Shown here: piece after piece, positions 50,476 to 58,650 of the stretch
Layout: every line of letters starts with the position of its first letter
How positions within the stretch are numbered: position 1 is the stretch's first letter
DNA from: Micromonosporaceae bacterium
Lineage (GTDB): Bacteria; Actinomycetota; Actinomycetes; Mycobacteriales; Micromonosporaceae
DNA: 60,845 nucleotides
Direction: 5' to 3'
Assembly (NCBI GenBank): GCA_020027875.1
Contig: JAHRHA010000018.1
Location: forward strand, 1 to 60,845
Notes under the pieces: model-generated
What the model saw: only the letters and a program-made list of their open reading frames with translations
Databases searched by the model: none
What the model was told of the DNA's origin: nothing
Made by a program: the position numbers and the translations under genes

Positions 50476-50784
50476 GTGCCCGCAGACGCGTTTGCAGTAC
50501 TTGCCGAGCCGGCCCGCCGCCGGATCCTCAACCAACTCCGAAGATCCGACAGCAGCGTCGGTGAGCTCGTCGAAGCACTCACCGTCAGCCAGCCCACCAT
50601 GTCCAAGCACCTGAAGGTGCTACGCGAAGCCGGTTTCGTCTCCTGCCGTACTGCGGCACAGCGGCGCATCTACCGGATCGAAGCACGTCCGTTCGAGGTC
50701 CTCGACGAGTGGCTCGAGCCGTACCGCCGCCTGTGGACCCGGCACCTCGACGCCCTCGAGCGTCATCTCGACAACCAGGAGTAG
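50476..50784 (+). CDS. ArsR family winged-helix regulator
   Basis: A 102-residue regulator. FAVLAEPARRRILNQLRRSD, SVGELVEALTVSQPTMSKHLKVL (recognition helix) and a wing with QRRIYRIEARPFEVLDEWLEP match the ArsR subgroup that is usually paired with SRPBCC/AHSA1 proteins. No metal-binding Cys motif in the recognition helix (CVC absent), so a metal sensor is unlikely. Its probable target is its own operon, through the GCATAT direct repeat. The SRPBCC gene follows after 2 bp. Confidence 0.9.
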   Translation: MPADAFAVLAEPARRRILNQLRRSDSSVGELVEALTVSQPTMSKHLKVLREAGFVSCRTAAQRRIYRIEARPFEVLDEWLEPYRRLWTRHLDALERHLDNQE

Positions 50785-50786
50785 CG

Positions 50787-51323
50787 ATGAACCGAAGTAC
50801 CTTCGAGCCCGGCCCGCTCGCGGAGGTCGACTGCCGTGCCAGCGAGGACCGCTGGATGCTGGTCTTCGTCCGGGACCTGCGACACCCACCGGAGAAGGTG
50901 TGGGCGGCGCTGACCGAGCCGGCTCAGTTGAGCGAGTGGTCGCCGTTTGCCGCTGACCGAAACCTCGGCAGCATCGGTGACGCGACCCTGACGATGATCG
51001 ACGGCGACACAAGGGTGGATCTGCCGGCGTCTGTGAGCCGCACGGAACCGCCGACGCTGCTCGAGTACACATGGGGCAGCGACCTGCTGCGCTGGGAGCT
51101 TGCTGCCATCGACGCCGGAACGCGGCTGACCTTACGACACACGATCGAGGGCCGGGACTGGGTCCCAAAGGTGGCAGCCGGTTGGCACATCTGCCTCGTC
51201 GTCGCCGACCAGCTGCTCGACGGCCGGCCCATCGGTCCAATCCGCGGGTCGGACGCACGGAACTACGGCTGGGACGAGTTGCGCGACGCGTATGCCGAGA
51301 AGCTGGCGATTGCGCCGGGCTGA
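50787..51323 (+). CDS. SRPBCC (AHSA1-like) protein
   Basis: A 178-residue START-like protein. RDLRHPPEKVWAALTEPAQLSEWSPF is the diagnostic N-terminal stretch of AHSA1-type SRPBCC domains, followed by DATLTMIDGDTRVD, LLEYTWGSDLLRWELAA and GTRLTLRHTIEGRDWVPKVAAGWH. It binds a hydrophobic ligand or acts as a co-factor of its regulator. The start is 2 bp after the arsR-type stop, with AGGAG inside that gene's end, so the pair is translationally coupled. Confidence 0.9.
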   Translation: MNRSTFEPGPLAEVDCRASEDRWMLVFVRDLRHPPEKVWAALTEPAQLSEWSPFAADRNLGSIGDATLTMIDGDTRVDLPASVSRTEPPTLLEYTWGSDLLRWELAAIDAGTRLTLRHTIEGRDWVPKVAAGWHICLVVADQLLDGRPIGPIRGSDARNYGWDELRDAYAEKLAIAPG

Positions 51324-51341
51324 GCGACCTATCGTGGTTGC

Positions 51342-52559
51342 GTGTCGAAGTCGCTGATCCTGGAGGTCGCCGGACGTGAGGTGACGATCACCAGCCCGGA
51401 CAAGCTGATCTTTCCGTCCGGCGGCCACACCAAGCTGGATCTGGTGCGCTACTACCTGGCTGTTGCCGACGGCGTCCTGCGCGGCGTCGCAGGCCGCCCG
51501 ATGATTCTCAAGCGGTTTGTCAAGGGCATCGACGAGGAGGCCTTCTTCCAGAAGCGCGCGCCGGCCAGTCGACCCGACTGGATAGAGGTGGCGGAGTTGA
51601 ACTACGCCTCCGGGCGCTCGGCCGATGAGGTGGTCGTCCGGGATACCGCCCAATTGGCCTGGGTGGTGAACCTCGGTTGCATCGACCTCAACCCACATCC
51701 GGTGCAGGCGGAGGACCTCGATCATCCCGACGAGCTGCGGATCGACCTTGACCCGGTACCCGGCATCGACTGGACGCAGATCGTCGAGGTCGCCCTTGTG
51801 GCCAGAGAGGTGCTCGAGGACCACGGCCTGACCGGCTGGCCGAAGACCTCGGGATCACGAGGCTTCCACATCTACGCGCGCATCCACCCTCATTGGTCGT
51901 TCCGCGAGGTACGGCTGGCGGCGGAGACCGTCGCTCGCGAGGTGGAGAATCGTTCCCCCGACCTGGCCACGAGCAAATGGTGGAAGGAGGACCGGCACGG
52001 TGTATTCGTGGACTTCAACCAGAACGCCAAGGACCGCACGGTCGCCTCGGCCTATTCGGTGCGGCCGACCCCCGACGCCCGGGTCTCCACCCCGCTCACG
52101 TGGGCCGAGGTGCCGGGATGCAACCCACAGGAGTACACGCTGGGTTTCGTCCTTGACCGTCATGCCGCGATCGGGGATCCGTGGGATGGCATCGAGAACT
52201 CGTCGGGGTCGTTGGCGGCGCTGCTCGACCTGGCCGATCGGCTGGGGCCGGCCGAGAAGCCACCCAAGGGCACCGGTCGTCGCCAGTCCACGATGCCACT
52301 CATCGAGATCGCACGGGCAAAGTCCAAAGAGGAGGCGCTGGAAGGGTTGGAGCGGTGGAAGGCCAGGCACCCCTCCGTTACCCACTACCTTGAGCCCGCC
52401 GACACGCTGGTGGATGGCATGCGTGGTCGAAGCTCCGTTTGGTATCGGATCCGCGTCAACCTCCGGCATGTCCCGGACGCCGAGCGTCCGATGCAGGAGC
52501 CCCTCGAGGTGGACTATGACCCTTGGGCGAACACACCATGGTCGCGCGACGACAGTTGA
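51342..52559 (+). CDS. ligD: LigD-type polymerase/primase domain protein
   Basis: A 405-residue stand-alone LigD polymerase (archaeo-eukaryotic primase fold). VTITSPDKLIFPSGGHTKLDLVRYY opens the domain, LRIDLDPVPGIDW holds the catalytic DxD, TSGSRGFHIYARI the nucleotide-binding Ser/Arg/His motif, and VFVDFNQNAKDRTVASAYSVRP the third Asp. It adds ribo- or deoxynucleotides at broken ends in non-homologous end joining. The C-terminal part beyond about 300 is an extension outside the core domain. It should work with the phosphoesterase-ligase at 42067. The GTG is 18 bp after the SRPBCC stop, probably the same transcript. Confidence 0.93.
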   Translation: MSKSLILEVAGREVTITSPDKLIFPSGGHTKLDLVRYYLAVADGVLRGVAGRPMILKRFVKGIDEEAFFQKRAPASRPDWIEVAELNYASGRSADEVVVRDTAQLAWVVNLGCIDLNPHPVQAEDLDHPDELRIDLDPVPGIDWTQIVEVALVAREVLEDHGLTGWPKTSGSRGFHIYARIHPHWSFREVRLAAETVAREVENRSPDLATSKWWKEDRHGVFVDFNQNAKDRTVASAYSVRPTPDARVSTPLTWAEVPGCNPQEYTLGFVLDRHAAIGDPWDGIENSSGSLAALLDLADRLGPAEKPPKGTGRRQSTMPLIEIARAKSKEEALEGLERWKARHPSVTHYLEPADTLVDGMRGRSSVWYRIRVNLRHVPDAERPMQEPLEVDYDPWANTPWSRDDS

Positions 52560-52593
52560 GTCCGGCCGGGATCTTTGAGCAAGGATGTTGAGC

Positions 52594-53340
52594 ATGACGG
52601 ACATTCCGCCCGACAGCCTCTTCTACGGGGACCTGGCGGTGTGGTGGCCGCTGATCTCGCCACCGCAGGAGTACGCAGAGGAGGCCGCCTTCGCGGCCGC
52701 CGTGCTCAGCTCGGCATCGATTCCGGCGCGCGAGGTCCTGGAGCTGGGCAGCGGCGGCGGCCATAACGCGGTCCACCTCAAGGCGCGCTTCGCGATGACG
52801 CTCGTCGACATCTCGGAGGAGATGCTCACGGTGTCGCGACGGCTCAACCCCGAATGCGACCACCGTCAGGGCGACATGCGTACGCTGCGGCTTGGCCACA
52901 CCTTCGACGCGGTGTTCGTCCACGACGCCGTGGACTACATGACCACCGAGGCCGATCTCCACCAAGCCATCGAGACCGCGTTCGTGCACTGCCGTCCTGG
53001 CGGCATCGCCGTGTTCGTTCCCGACCACACAGCGGAGACCTTCGAGCCCGCGAGCGATCACGGCGGCACCGACGACCCGAACGGTCGCGGGGTGCGCTAT
53101 TTGGACTGGACCTGGGATCCGGATCCGGCCGACACCTGGATCGTGACGGAGTATGCGTTCCTGCTTCGCGAGGCGGACGGCTCGGTGCGCGTAGTACATG
53201 AGACACATCGCACGGGGTTGTTCAGCCGCGACGTCTGGCTCCGGCTGCTCGCCGACGCTGGCTTCGACCCGAGCGCGGTCACCGAAGAGACCACCGAGGA
53301 CCGTACGCCACGGGAGCTGTTCGTCGGCCGCCGACCATGA
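52594..53340 (+). CDS. SAM-dependent class I methyltransferase
   Basis: A 248-residue Rossmann-fold enzyme. The ATG at 52594 has AAGGA 8 nt upstream; an ATG three codons earlier is less well placed. Motif I is VLELGSGGGHNAVHL (SAM binding), followed by LVDISEEML (acid residue), QGDMRTLRLG and FDAVFVHDAVDYM. RVVHETHRTGLFSRDVWLRLL near the C-terminus is typical of small-molecule methyltransferases of this type. The acceptor is unknown. A tiny ORF overlaps its stop (ATGA). Confidence 0.88.
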   Translation: MTDIPPDSLFYGDLAVWWPLISPPQEYAEEAAFAAAVLSSASIPAREVLELGSGGGHNAVHLKARFAMTLVDISEEMLTVSRRLNPECDHRQGDMRTLRLGHTFDAVFVHDAVDYMTTEADLHQAIETAFVHCRPGGIAVFVPDHTAETFEPASDHGGTDDPNGRGVRYLDWTWDPDPADTWIVTEYAFLLREADGSVRVVHETHRTGLFSRDVWLRLLADAGFDPSAVTEETTEDRTPRELFVGRRP

Positions 53341-53450
53341 GCCGAAGGCAACCCGTTCGGCAGACCGATCGGCAGACTGATAGGACTACAGACGATGGCT
53401 ACCCCACCGAACTGGCCGACCGCCTGGAGGCGTACCTGGCCGATCGGTAG
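53337..53450 (+). CDS. Very small ORF coupled to the methyltransferase
   Basis: A 37-residue frame whose ATG overlaps the methyltransferase stop (ATGA). It reads MSRRQPVRQTDRQTDRTTDD, then YPTELADRLEAYLADR, an Arg/Gln/Thr-rich start with an RQTD duplication and a short amphipathic helix. Coding status is plausible from the coupling only; no family is known to me. It ends 10 bp before the convergent VOC gene. Confidence 0.35.
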   Translation: MSRRQPVRQTDRQTDRTTDDGYPTELADRLEAYLADR

Positions 53451-53459
53451 TCCGCGGGA

Positions 53460-54182
53460 TCATTCAGCTTGCGTGAGGTCCTCCGCCCGCTCAAGATCCT
53501 CCAGCACGGCGGCGCGGGCCTGCTCGTCGAGTGGAATCGCTCGCATCCGGTCCAGGATCAAGATTGCTCCAGGGCGGTCGCCCAGACTGATTGCCAGTTC
53601 CGCCCGGTACACCAAGGCCGCGATCAGGTCTGCCACCGGCGCCGGCTCCGTTCGAGCCAACGCCTTGTCGAGCAGCCGGGCCGCGGCCTGCGGATCACCC
53701 TTCGAGTCGCCCAGCAGCGTGGCTCCGTGCAGCGCCGTTGCCAGAGCGGAACGACCAGCAGTGCTCTGCGACGTTCCGCTGGCCGTGTCCTGTGTTCGAG
53801 ATTGTTCGGAGATGCGGATCCAGTTTCCACCGGGATCGATAAGGGCAAAACCCACCACGTCGTGTTGCTGCTTCGGTGGCCTGGTGAGGCGGGGGATCCC
53901 GCTCGTTGGAACCTTCCCGTAGAGGGACCGCATGCCCTCACGGAACGCCGCGTAGAGCTCGCCGGCATCGGGGACCCCAACGAGGCACGACCCGTACGAG
54001 TCCGCGGGAACGAACCCGTCCATCGAGAAGAAATGCAGCTGCAAGTCCTCGCGCACGACAATCGCGTAGCCGTTGGGACGCCGCTGCCGATATGTCGTCC
54101 GGAAGCCCAGAGCCTCATAGAACGCGACGATCTCGTCGACGTCGGAGCACGGGAGCAAGGGCGTCGTGGTCTCGTCAGCCAT
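53460..54182 (-). CDS. VOC (glyoxalase/bleomycin resistance) domain protein with helical tail
   Basis: A 240-residue protein from the ATG at 54182, with GGAAGG upstream. Residues about 5-132 form a VOC domain in bleomycin-resistance style: LLPCSDVDEIVAFYEALGFR, LQLHFFSMDGF, SCLVGVPDAGELYAAFRE and DPGGNWIRISEQ. A Thr/Ser-rich linker (about 135-148) leads to a helical C-terminal part (about 150-240) that looks like one to two TPR-like hairpins (GDPQAAARLLDKALARTEPA, ISLGDRPGAILILDRMRAI). The fusion is unusual. The ligand is unknown. Confidence 0.85.
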   Translation of the reverse strand: MADETTTPLLPCSDVDEIVAFYEALGFRTTYRQRRPNGYAIVVREDLQLHFFSMDGFVPADSYGSCLVGVPDAGELYAAFREGMRSLYGKVPTSGIPRLTRPPKQQHDVVGFALIDPGGNWIRISEQSRTQDTASGTSQSTAGRSALATALHGATLLGDSKGDPQAAARLLDKALARTEPAPVADLIAALVYRAELAISLGDRPGAILILDRMRAIPLDEQARAAVLEDLERAEDLTQAE

Positions 54183-54325
54183 CGGCCGGATCCCTTCCAG
54201 CGGTTGCAAGTACGGGCGTTGCTGCCCCTGATTACCAGCGCGTTCATGGGTTGGCCACAGCGTCCGGACAGGTGGTCCTCCCAATCTTGACGCCAGCACG
54301 TCAACACCATTTTGGAGGTTCCCCC

Positions 54326-54772
54326 ATGACCCGATCGATCCGACGGAAGGCGACGCTGGCAGCAGTCGGCGTCACCGGCGCCGCGGGCGCGCTCGCCCTG
54401 GCGCTGACCGGACCGAGCGTGGCTTTCGCCGAAGACCCCAGCGGCAGTCCCACCCCCTCAGCGTCCGCGTCGGCCGACTCCGACCGCGCCACCAAGCACG
54501 CGCAGCGCCAGGCCGAACTCGCCGAAGCACTCGCCAAGGAGCTCGGCGTCGATAAGGAGAAGGTCGCCGCCGCCCTGGCGAAGATCGACTCCGAGCGGGC
54601 CGCGGCCAGGCCCGATCTGGCCAAGCCGGATCGGGCCGCGGATCTCAAGACCCGCCTGGACAAGGCCGTTTCCGAAGGCAAGCTGACCCGGGCGGAGGCC
54701 GACGCCATCCTCAAGGCGGCCGACGCCGGGGTTCTCCCCTTCGGCGGCGGACACCGGGGACCGGCCCGGTAG
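54326..54772 (+). CDS. Secreted small helical protein
   Basis: A 148-residue protein with GGAGG 7 nt before the ATG. A clear signal peptide (RSIRRKATLAAVGVTGAAGALALAL) ends at AFA-ED. The mature part begins with a Ser/Pro linker. Then come charged helices: AQRQAELAEALAKELGVDKE and LKTRLDKAVSEGKLTRAEAD, a repeat-like pattern of short helical hairpins (YckD/DUF2680-like). It ends Gly/His/Arg-rich. Role unknown. A strong bidirectional terminator follows. Confidence 0.85.
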   Translation: MTRSIRRKATLAAVGVTGAAGALALALTGPSVAFAEDPSGSPTPSASASADSDRATKHAQRQAELAEALAKELGVDKEKVAAALAKIDSERAAARPDLAKPDRAADLKTRLDKAVSEGKLTRAEADAILKAADAGVLPFGGGHRGPAR

Positions 54773-54790
54773 CCCCCGCGGGCCGGTCCC

Positions 54791-54834
54791 GGCGAAGCCC
54801 ACCGAGTCCACCGTGGACGACGGTGGGCTTCGCC
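54791..54834. terminator. Bidirectional hairpin terminator
   Basis: GGCGAAGCCCACCG (54791-54804) and CGGTGGGCTTCGCC (54821-54834) pair perfectly over 14 bp; the loop contains a smaller TCCAC-C-GTGGA hairpin. It lies between two convergent genes (stops at 54772 and 54851). Confidence 0.85.
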
Positions 54835-54850
54835 GCGCCGGAGGACGCGG

Positions 54851-55765
54851 TCACGAACCGAACACGTTCGCGAGCAGCTCGACAAGGTGGTGCGCCGAGC
54901 GTTGCTGTGGGTCCTTCTGCGGGTTGTAGCAGGCCAGTGAGAACCCGACCAGGCCCTCCGACCGGATGAGCGGCTTCAGCACGTCGGTGAGCTCAGCCAG
55001 CGTGAGTCCGGCGGGCATCAGGTAGTCGGTTGCCGGGAACTCGAGCTCATCGAGAACGTCGACGTCCAGGTGGACCCAGTAGCGCCCGTCCGAGTCGGTC
55101 AACCGGTCACGCGTGTGCCGTCCCGCCGCCGCACCGCCGTACGACCTGAGGCTGGTTGGGGTCAGTTCGGCGGATAGTCCAAGCTGCTCCGGCAGAGCCG
55201 ATCCGAGCGAGGTGGCCTCCTCCCGGTCACGCGGACCCAGCAGGACCAGCCGATCGGGCGCGACGACCGGTGCCTCAACCTGCGCGGACCACGCCCGCGG
55301 ACCAAGTCCGGTAACCACGGCTATCGACATGTCGGCCGGCTCGCCGGTCGGCGATGTCTGGCCGTCATAGAGATCCAGATGTCCGTCGAGGTAGGCCAGC
55401 CCAACCGAGCCGAGGGCATCGCGGGCCCCGGCCAGCGCCCCGGGCAACAGCGTGCAGCACCCACCCAGGACCACCGGCAGACGCCCGCCCGTCACGACCT
55501 CCCGAACCTTGTCGCGCACCGTGCCCGTTACGTCCACCACCCCCGGCCACCCCAGCACCCCGGTCGCGGGATCCCTGATACGACCAATCAGCCGCACCCC
55601 AAGATCCCCTTCATCGGCCGCGCCGAGCACCCCGATGACGCCGCTGGCCCGCAAGGCTGCGGGCGCCAGTTCGGTGCCGAATGCCGCTCCATCCGGGCTG
55701 GGCGCGCCGATGCAGTCGATGGGCACGCCCACCACGACCGGCCGGTGAGATCCGCTACGAGACAT
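54851..55765 (-). CDS. Arginase/agmatinase family protein with altered metal site
   Basis: A 304-residue ureohydrolase-fold protein. AYLDGHLDLYD holds the DxHxD metal ligands and WVHLDVDVLDE the later DxD. The first ligand region, GGDHS in true arginases, is GGCCT here, so both the Asp and His are replaced by Cys. This may change the metal or abolish arginase activity, so substrate prediction is unsafe. PDGAAFGTELAPAALRASG is the usual N-terminal motif. The start has no alternative nearby. Confidence 0.85.
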   Translation of the reverse strand: MSRSGSHRPVVVGVPIDCIGAPSPDGAAFGTELAPAALRASGVIGVLGAADEGDLGVRLIGRIRDPATGVLGWPGVVDVTGTVRDKVREVVTGGRLPVVLGGCCTLLPGALAGARDALGSVGLAYLDGHLDLYDGQTSPTGEPADMSIAVVTGLGPRAWSAQVEAPVVAPDRLVLLGPRDREEATSLGSALPEQLGLSAELTPTSLRSYGGAAAGRHTRDRLTDSDGRYWVHLDVDVLDELEFPATDYLMPAGLTLAELTDVLKPLIRSEGLVGFSLACYNPQKDPQQRSAHHLVELLANVFGS

Positions 55766-56014
55766 GAGCCAAGCGTATGGACAACGACCGACATTCTCGG
55801 GTCAGTACCGGACGTCATGTTTGGCGATCGGATAGCACTCAGCCTCGGGTCTCTGAGGCAACGGTACGAATGCGGCACGTCACCGTCTGCGTCCTCGTGC
55901 GCAGAGCGACGCGGGATATGTCACTCGCCAGAGTGGTCCGCAGGCGCACCCGAAGACCTCCGACGCCGTATACGGTTGAGCCCGGCGAGGCCAATAGACG
56001 TCAGGGAGGACGTT
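55766..56014. other. Spacer upstream of LCP gene
   Basis: About 250 bp between divergent starts; it should contain both promoters. A possible -10 TACGGT sits at about 55970. No gene seen. Confidence 0.35.
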
Positions 56015-57148
56015 GTGACGCGATCGGTTCGTCTGTTCGCTGTGCTGGGCGCGGTGATTGTGCTGCTCGGGGCGGGTGTGTTCGTGGGATTCCGGCTGCT
56101 GACGGACCGGGTCAACGACGCGATCCCCCAGGCCGACCTCTTCGGCTCGGCTACGCCCACCACCGCGAACGGAACGGCAGGCCCCTCCCCGGCAGGCAGT
56201 CCGACGTCCCAGCCGGGCGCGGACATCAAGGGCCCGCTTAACATCCTCATCGTCGGTGTCGACACTCGGGCGAGCTACCCCGGTTGGATCCCGCACGCCG
56301 ACGCGGTGATGATCATGCATGTCAACGCCGACCTCACGAAGGCGTACCTCACCTCGCTCCCCCGCGATCTGGTCGTGAATGTCCCGGCCTTCGCGCCGAC
56401 CAGGTTCGGTGGCTCCCGGACGAAGCTGACCCACGCGATGAGCTACGGCAGCAAGATCCCGGGCAAGAAGACCCCCGACCCGAAGCTTGGCTTCCAGCTG
56501 GTGGCGAAGGCCGTCAGCGGCTACACCGGCATCACTAGATTCGACGCTGGCGCTCTGCTCACCTTCGGCGGAATGAAGAAGGTCGTGGATGCGATCGGCG
56601 GCATCGATATGTACATCGACATGAAGGTCGTCTCGATCCACATACGCCCCGACGGCAAGCACCGCGCTCCGTGCGGGGGCTGCTCACACGGGTACTCCGG
56701 TCCGCAGATGGTCTACAACGTCGGCATGCGGCACATGACCGGTTGGCAGGCGCTGGACTACTCCCGGCAGCGTTACATCCCCGGGGGCGACTACACCCGC
56801 GGACGCCACCAGCGGCAGATCATCAAAGCGATGGTCGCCAAGATCTTCTCGACGGATATCATGACGAACGCAACTAAGCTCGACAGCCTGCTTGCCTCGC
56901 TTGGCAGCGCGGTGGTGTTCGACGGCCGCGGCCGCAAGCCGACCGAATTCGTCTACGCCCTGCGCAACCTGAAGGCCAACGCGCTCACCCTGGTCGGGCT
57001 GCCCGGCGGGGGTGCGTACAGCGGCGGGCGGTACATCGGCGAGAACCTGTCCGGCATCCAGGCCTCATACTTCTCCGCGCTACGCCAGGACAAGCTCGAC
57101 GCATTCGTCAAAGCCAACCCCCGCTTGGTGAACAGCACCCCGAGCTAA
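56015..57148 (+). CDS. LytR-CpsA-Psr (LCP) family cell-wall glycopolymer ligase
   Basis: A 377-residue membrane-anchored enzyme. The GTG at 56015 has GGGAGGA 5 nt upstream; the long open frame before it is a shadow. One N-terminal helix (LFAVLGAVIVLLGAGVFVGF), a Thr/Pro linker, then the LCP domain: LNILIVGVDTRA, ADAVMIMHVNAD, LTSLPRDLVVNVP, VDAIGGIDMYID and GDYTRGRHQRQIIKAM with the pyrophosphate-binding Arg residues. LCP enzymes transfer lipid-linked polymers onto peptidoglycan outside the cell. It overlaps the convergent hydrolase by 4 bp. Confidence 0.93.
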   Translation: MTRSVRLFAVLGAVIVLLGAGVFVGFRLLTDRVNDAIPQADLFGSATPTTANGTAGPSPAGSPTSQPGADIKGPLNILIVGVDTRASYPGWIPHADAVMIMHVNADLTKAYLTSLPRDLVVNVPAFAPTRFGGSRTKLTHAMSYGSKIPGKKTPDPKLGFQLVAKAVSGYTGITRFDAGALLTFGGMKKVVDAIGGIDMYIDMKVVSIHIRPDGKHRAPCGGCSHGYSGPQMVYNVGMRHMTGWQALDYSRQRYIPGGDYTRGRHQRQIIKAMVAKIFSTDIMTNATKLDSLLASLGSAVVFDGRGRKPTEFVYALRNLKANALTLVGLPGGGAYSGGRYIGENLSGIQASYFSALRQDKLDAFVKANPRLVNSTPS

Positions 57149-57909
57149 CCGCCCGCTACAAGGTACGGCTCCAGCAGGCTGAGCACCCTCTCGGGATCTT
57201 CGACGTGCGCGTTGTGTCCCAGGCCCGGGAGGGTGACCGCCGAGGGTTGCAGGCGGGTCAGCTGTGCGCTGCTGACCATCTGATCATGCTCGCCTCGCGC
57301 CAGCACGACCCGCGCGCGAGCTGCCGCCAACAGGCCGGCCATGTCCGGCGCCCCGACCGCGAACGCCAACGGATCCAGGGCGAGGCGCCAGCGTCCGTCC
57401 TCCTCGCGCAGCCCGGCCGAGACCGCGTCTTCGCTCTCCCGAAGCAGACCATCGAGGCCGGACACCCGCAGGTAGCGGGCTGCCGCCTCGTCACGGGACG
57501 CGAACCATGTGATGGGCCGCTGCGCCAACGTCCGTGCTCGGTCCAGCTCGTCGTCCGTCCAGGCCACCTTGATTCCCATCCCGACGACGACATCGACCTG
57601 GAACCCGAATTCACCGCTGGCGAGGCTCAGGCCCACCACACCACCCAGCGAATGCCCCAGCACGACCAACGGCCGATCGGAGTCGACCAACTCGGCGAGG
57701 CTGGCTGCCAGGGCGGTGAACGAGTACTGATCCAATGGGGCCGAGCCGCCGTGGCCCGGCAGATCCGGCGCAAACCATCGGCCCGGCCAGCGCTCGGCCA
57801 ACAGCGTCCGCCAGCCGTTCCATACATCGCCGGTCGCGCCCAGCCCATGCACCAGCATGAGAACCGGCTCGCCACGTCCGCCGCCCTGTACCCGCATCTC
57901 GCCACCCAT
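57145..57909 (-). CDS. Alpha/beta hydrolase
   Basis: A 254-residue hydrolase. MLVHGLGATGDVWNGW is the oxyanion loop, VVLGHSLGGVVGLSLA holds the nucleophile Ser (about 86), and LPGLGHNAHVEDPERV the catalytic His; an Asp is expected in the ARGEHDQM strand. A small cap (about 120-170) sits between. It is cytoplasmic with no signal. Specificity unknown; lipase, esterase or haloperoxidase-like members look alike. Confidence 0.88.
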   Translation of the reverse strand: MGGEMRVQGGGRGEPVLMLVHGLGATGDVWNGWRTLLAERWPGRWFAPDLPGHGGSAPLDQYSFTALAASLAELVDSDRPLVVLGHSLGGVVGLSLASGEFGFQVDVVVGMGIKVAWTDDELDRARTLAQRPITWFASRDEAAARYLRVSGLDGLLRESEDAVSAGLREEDGRWRLALDPLAFAVGAPDMAGLLAAARARVVLARGEHDQMVSSAQLTRLQPSAVTLPGLGHNAHVEDPERVLSLLEPYLVAGG

Positions 57910-57972
57910 GCCAGGAGTCTGCCACCGCCGTTGACGAGCCGCCTTTCCCGCTGACCTGGGGGCGCTCTAGGT

Positions 57973-57999
57973 CCGTTCGCGCTCTCAGCGAGCGAACGG
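57973..57999. promoter_or_regulatory. Inverted repeat before the F420-type reductase gene
   Basis: CCGTTCGC (57973-57980) and GCGAACGG (57992-57999) form a perfect 8-bp inverted repeat with an 11-bp gap, 17 bp upstream of the start codon. It may be an operator. Confidence 0.45.
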
Positions 58000-58016
58000 T
58001 GTACGACACTAGGGTC

Positions 58017-58643
58017 ATGAAGATAGGCATCATCGGCTCCGGCCACATTGGCGGTACCCTCACGCGTCGCCTCCGGTCGCTCGGCTACGACGTGACGGTG
58101 GCCAACTCACGTGGTCCGCAGTCACTCACGGAGCTCACCCAGGAGACGGGTGCCAACGCCGGCACCGTCGAGACTGCCGCGCAGAGTGCGGACCTCGTAG
58201 TAATCGCCGTGCCGGTGGCGGCAGTACCGAACCTCCCGGCCGAGGCCTTCCGCGGCAAGGTTGTCGTCGACGCGAACAACTATTATCCGCAACGGGACGG
58301 GGACATCGCCGAGATCGCGGACAAGAGTCTGACCTCGAGTCGCTGGACCGCTCAGCGACTTCCCGGGGCCCGCGTCGTCAAGGCCTTCAACACCATGATG
58401 GCGCAGCACCTGGCCGACTACGGCCGTCCGGCCGGCGATGACCGACGTCTCGCATTGCCCGTCGCCGGTGACGATGACGACGCCAAACGCACCGTCATGG
58501 TCGTGGTGGACGAACTCGGCTTCGATCCAGTCGACGCTGGCACCCTTGACCAGAGCTGGCGCCAGCAACCGGGTACGCCGGTGTCGGGAAAGGATTACGA
58601 CGTGGACGGTGTCCGCGGCAGCCTCGCCTCCGCCCGACCCTGA
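58017..58643 (+). CDS. NADPH:F420 oxidoreductase-like (NADP-binding, Fno family) protein
   Basis: A 208-residue Rossmann protein. KIGIIGSGHIGGTLTRRL is the dinucleotide-binding loop, followed by NSRGPQSLTEL (2'-phosphate-binding Ser/Arg), VVIAVPVAAVPNLP, VVVDANNYYPQRDG and ARVVKAFNTMMAQHL. These match the F420-dependent NADP reductase/NAD-binding 'predicted dinucleotide-binding enzyme' family. F420 specificity is not proven by sequence. Short leader; GGGTC lies before the ATG. Confidence 0.85.
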   Translation: MKIGIIGSGHIGGTLTRRLRSLGYDVTVANSRGPQSLTELTQETGANAGTVETAAQSADLVVIAVPVAAVPNLPAEAFRGKVVVDANNYYPQRDGDIAEIADKSLTSSRWTAQRLPGARVVKAFNTMMAQHLADYGRPAGDDRRLALPVAGDDDDAKRTVMVVVDELGFDPVDAGTLDQSWRQQPGTPVSGKDYDVDGVRGSLASARP

Positions 58644-58650
58644 GCTGATG

